From CAZXCG01 sp964639205 (lineage in GTDB: Bacteria > Bacillota > Clostridia > Oscillospirales > Acutalibacteraceae): a DNA stretch of 50,099 bases. Positions 50,037-50,099 of this stretch are shown here, one piece after another. The notes below the pieces were generated by a model. That model worked only from the letters and a program-made list of their open reading frames with translations, was not told the DNA's origin and did not search any database. Where the stretch lies: assembly GCA_964639205.1 (NCBI GenBank), contig CAZXCG010000008.1:1-50099 (forward strand), given 5' to 3'. The position numbers and the translations under genes were made by a program. Each line of letters starts with the position of its first letter. Position 1 is the first letter of the stretch.

Positions 50037-50099
50037 TTAAATCCTTTATTAGAATTATAACAGTTATTTTAAAATTTGCAATAGGCAGAAAATATTCAG

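Overview
The window looks like a scaffold from a low-to-mid GC Gram-positive anaerobe of the Clostridia (Oscillospiraceae/Ruminococcaceae-like). The evidence is a type III glutamine synthetase, a split ferredoxin-rich glutamate synthase with an ANTAR regulator, the DapL route to diaminopimelate, CdaA/CdaR c-di-AMP signalling, GatCAB, CsoR-CopA, and good TTGACA/TATAAT promoters with GGAGG-type ribosome sites. Most of it is dense housekeeping and accessory-metabolism operons. A run of 100 N at 5165-5264 shows a scaffolding join. I see no tRNA, rRNA, CRISPR array, transposase or prophage gene.

Layout. 1-307: two identical 141-bp copies of a hairpin-rich repeat. 308-967: TetR-type regulator. 1135-4652 (minus): purF behind glnN. 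4653-5552: divergent control region with two promoters, two leader hairpin switches, inverted repeat copies and the N gap. 5553-14855 (plus): one long operon of five split GOGAT genes, an ANTAR regulator, dapF, pyrG and dapL. 15006-18593 (minus): cdaA-cdaR and a Se/S-carrier-like gene with a cysteine desulfurase. 18754-24955 (minus): asd-dapA-dapB-ppk-pfk. 25292-28134 (plus): queA-tgt-yajC, with a truncated repeat between queA and tgt. 28239-34131 (minus): patatin, then aspS-gatC-gatA-gatB. 34339-37285 (minus): csoR-copA with two operators. 37740-40683 (minus): bioY-thiolase-AMP ligase. 40844-47170 (minus): hemA-precorrin-2 dehydrogenase-hemC-cobA/hemD-hemB-hemL. 47400-48239 (plus): TtcA-like PP-loop protein. 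48386-49846 (minus): rsmE-mtnN. The last 250 bases hold another repeat copy.

How the parts work together. The left third is a nitrogen-assimilation island. GlnN makes glutamine, GOGAT turns it into glutamate, and PurF and PyrG consume glutamine. Both divergent transcripts start with a small hairpin whose hexaloop reads AAGGA(A/T), with A at position 1 and G at position 4 as in known ANTAR targets. In each leader this hairpin is mutually exclusive with a terminator hairpin, and an ANTAR protein is encoded at the end of the GOGAT genes. This predicted antitermination circuit is the most interesting system in the window. Lysine/DAP genes (asd, dapA, dapB, dapL, dapF) lie in two of the operons and give the aminotransferase variant of the pathway.

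Other points worth a look: the dispersed 141-bp multi-hairpin repeat with covarying stems; a CopA whose C-terminus looks like an absorbed copZ gene with its own ribosome site; a BioY-thiolase-ligase cluster behind a perfect 13-bp inverted repeat; and an AspRS with a non-discriminating signature next to GatCAB. All calls rest on reading the sequence and on remembered family knowledge; no database search was run.
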